Positions 5,901 to 7,861 of a stretch of DNA of 7,861 bases are shown here, piece after piece (within the stretch, counting starts at the first letter, position 1; each line of letters opens with the position of its first letter). Origin of the DNA: Caldithrix sp. RBG_13_44_9 (lineage in GTDB: Bacteria > Calditrichota > Calditrichia > RBG-13-44-9); the NCBI GenBank assembly GCA_001771055.1, contig MESS01000153.1, forward strand, positions 30,078 to 37,938, given 5' to 3'. The translations under genes and the position numbers were made by a program. The notes below the pieces were generated by a model. It was not told where the DNA came from. It searched no databases and saw nothing but the letters and a program-made list of their open reading frames with translations.

Positions 5901-7861
5901 TTAATAACGATCGATTCGCTCTTCGCGTTGGATAATCGCAAATTTTAACACTTTTTCGCCTACATCCGGAACTTCAATATGGGTAATGTACATACCAGAA
6001 GCTACTTTCAGACCAGCATCATTCCGCAAATCCCAGTAGATTTCATTCGCATCACTATTCTTCTCAATCGTTCTTACCAATTGCCCGGCCAGATTGAAAA
6101 TCCGTATAGTAGCTCGTCGATCCAGATGAGTGAATTTGACTTGCGGATTATCATAACTGGTTTCGTATTGACTGTATCCCCAGTAAGGATTCGGCACAAC
6201 TTTTACATTTTGCAAGAGATCTTTTCGTTGATCAAGGGTAATTTCCTGCAAAAAGCTGGCAGTGTTGAATTGAAATTCATCGACATCAGAATTAGGAAAG
6301 TTGGGGAAAATTTCAAGCGCGAATTTGGCCGATTGATATAAAGAATCAGCTATTGGTTTGAGATTCATCAGCAGGTAAGCATCCGCATTGAACAGTGAAT
6401 CACGAGGACCGGTATAATAGTTATTTTCATTATAATCGCTTTTCATGATAATGATCTCAATATTCGAGGCAATTCTAAAATCAAAAGGAGGGGTACTTTT
6501 ATAGGTTATATTCAAACGGCGGGGATTATCGGGATCTGAGATATCGTAAGCATCGATAAAAATATCCTTTATAAACCTCATCTGATTAAAATCCCCGAGA
6601 TAGGCATAACCCTTGGCGACATTGACGGTATCAAACAGAATCCGCACCGGAAAATAACCCTGCTTTTCCAGGGTGCTGAAGGTTGGTTTTTCGTGTTTAA
6701 CCAGGTTAATCCCTCCATCAAATTGACCATTTTCCTCGTAAAGCCCGGTACCCTGTACCCACACATCGGAGGGATTGGTAGCAACCGTTACTACAGTGTC
6801 AAGTTCATCCGCGACATTTACTACTCTGACCGACACCCCGTCAATAATGGGGAAATTCCATGCTTGGCTGCTAGTGCCCTGATAAGACATGCTATCCAGC
6901 ATGATTTCGTCGGTATTCAAGTCCGTTAGTCGCCATAAATTCCCGCCACTGAAAAAACTGACCTTATAGTCATGCCCGGTAACATCATTTTTATCCACCA
7001 GATCATAGTAAACCAAACCCTCATGAAATTCCGCTCTGCTCCCGGTATACTCAGCTGCACTTGCCGAATCAGGGAAGGGTGAAAATTCTGAGGTTCCAGG
7101 AGTGACCGCAATAAATGCGGATTGACGGCTTGATTCGAGCCAATCTGCCGCTCCAGACACAATATAGTCGTTGGGTGTCGCAGTTACTTCATAAGGAAAG
7201 GCGAAGGTATAATTTAAGCTGGTAGCGGTAACTGCAAAGTAATACTCTTTAAAGTTAACCAGAGGACTATTATTGGCGAACACATCATTTTCAATCACCA
7301 TACGAATGTTTCCGATATCGGCATCGGTGGAAATATTCTGAAAGCCAGACCATGCGATTTCAACGGTGCCATTAGAGCGCGGAAGATAGATTGCACCGTA
7401 CTGGTTATCCAGATCATAGCGCCCAATTACCGTTGAATTTGGGGTGGTACCCACCACATCGCCAGGATTATTCGATTTAAACTGATAGACTTTAATTGCC
7501 TCAAAAACCTGGCGGTTCAGCAAATCATCGACTTGATCATAATCCCAGGTGCCATTCGCTTTCAGATCGATAATGAGTTCGATTTTGTTATCAAATATTC
7601 GGCTGGTCACTTTGGGCGCTGGTGGAGGACCGGCTACAAAGAAATTGGCATTATAAGCTTGTTGAGCAACGTCGTCAGTCAGTTTCAATTTATCCAGACT
7701 TCCCTCGGCACTATTTTCCTGAGCTACTACATAAGCTACCACAATATCCTGAGTATCACCCACTGCCAGCTGAAAGGGGCCAGTATTGAGCATAAATCTT
7801 TTATCGCTAGGGGTAATATCAATCCAGCCTGAGGGTGAACGCCCAACTGAAGAATTACCAG
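5901..7861 (-). CDS. Large secreted protein with C-terminal VVPNPY/FlgD-Ig-like module (N-terminus cut by window edge)
   Basis: The frame is open to the right edge and 652 residues are visible. The ATG at 7793 falls within a continuous conserved-looking segment (DITPSDKRF-MLNTGPFQLAVGDTQ) and has no clear ribosome site, so it is internal. The real start lies outside the window. The visible protein begins with this 'GPFQLAVGDTQDIVVAYVVAQ' segment. A fibronectin-III-like stretch follows, ending 'YYFAVTATS' (bases about 7210-7250), then beta-rich regions of unknown type. The last 100 or so residues (from about base 6210) carry 'VKVVPNPYWG', 'TIRIFNLAGQLVRTI', 'WDLRNDAGLKVASGMY' and 'GEKVLKFAIIQREERIDRY', an Ig-like FlgD/sorting-type module found in FCB secreted proteins. 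No cysteines are visible in 652 residues, which suits an extracellular protein. It is the gene before the PorV-like barrel, 38 bp apart, probably in one operon. Function is unknown; secretion is inferred from domain type because the signal peptide is not in view. Confidence 0.85.
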   Translation of the reverse strand, partial: GNSSVGRSPSGWIDITPSDKRFMLNTGPFQLAVGDTQDIVVAYVVAQENSAEGSLDKLKLTDDVAQQAYNANFFVAGPPPAPKVTSRIFDNKIELIIDLKANGTWDYDQVDDLLNRQVFEAIKVYQFKSNNPGDVVGTTPNSTVIGRYDLDNQYGAIYLPRSNGTVEIAWSGFQNISTDADIGNIRMVIENDVFANNSPLVNFKEYYFAVTATSLNYTFAFPYEVTATPNDYIVSGAADWLESSRQSAFIAVTPGTSEFSPFPDSASAAEYTGSRAEFHEGLVYYDLVDKNDVTGHDYKVSFFSGGNLWRLTDLNTDEIMLDSMSYQGTSSQAWNFPIIDGVSVRVVNVADELDTVVTVATNPSDVWVQGTGLYEENGQFDGGINLVKHEKPTFSTLEKQGYFPVRILFDTVNVAKGYAYLGDFNQMRFIKDIFIDAYDISDPDNPRRLNITYKSTPPFDFRIASNIEIIIMKSDYNENNYYTGPRDSLFNADAYLLMNLKPIADSLYQSAKFALEIFPNFPNSDVDEFQFNTASFLQEITLDQRKDLLQNVKVVPNPYWGYSQYETSYDNPQVKFTHLDRRATIRIFNLAGQLVRTIEKNSDANEIYWDLRNDAGLKVASGMYITHIEVPDVGEKVLKFAIIQREERIDRY

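Noticed and set aside
7791..7793. ATG at 7793 as the true start of the rightmost gene
   Set aside because: The frame stays open to the window edge, the upstream residues read as the same conserved segment, there is no signal peptide after the ATG and no clear ribosome site before it.

Overview
The window is a tightly packed stretch of chromosome in which every supported gene lies on the minus strand, so transcription runs right to left. All five products are exported or outer-membrane proteins. Three signs point to a Gram-negative of the Fibrobacteres-Chlorobi-Bacteroidetes (FCB) assemblage: a C-terminal 'NYPNPFNPET' sorting-type domain, a 'VVPNPY' C-terminal module, and a PorV/PorQ-family barrel. 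Within that assemblage, Calditrichota, KSB1, Marinimicrobia or Ignavibacteria-like lineages fit the style better than classical gut Bacteroides. This placement is inference from motif style, not a phylogeny.

Layout, in order of transcription. (A) 7861-5901: the 3' part of a large cysteine-free secreted protein whose start lies beyond the right edge. It is followed after 38 bp by a PorV/PorQ-like outer-membrane protein (5862-4843). The pair ends at a perfect 18-bp stem terminator (4781-4822). (B) 4680-1603: a 1025-residue multidomain secreted protein with its own promoter-like sequence (4722-4750) and a hairpin after its stop (1550-1575). It has an N-terminal propeller-like region, two carboxypeptidase-regulatory-like beta domains, a non-catalytic glutamine-amidotransferase-like domain and a YPNPFNP sorting domain. 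(C) About 300 bp of AT-rich intergenic DNA. (D) 1299-745: a small secreted protein of no named family. It is followed after 51 bp by a secreted matrixin zinc metalloprotease (693 to beyond position 1) with an intact HELGHHLGLGH site and Met-turn; its C-terminus is cut by the left edge.

The window reads as a secretome locus. A PorV-like shuttle or barrel sits in one operon with a large putative cargo, next to a second cargo with a canonical sorting domain. The matrixin and the small protein form a separate two-gene unit. The most interesting hypothesis is that the small protein is a TIMP/NTR-like partner or inhibitor of the cysteine-free matrixin beside it. No tRNA, rRNA, CRISPR array, transposase or integrase was seen.
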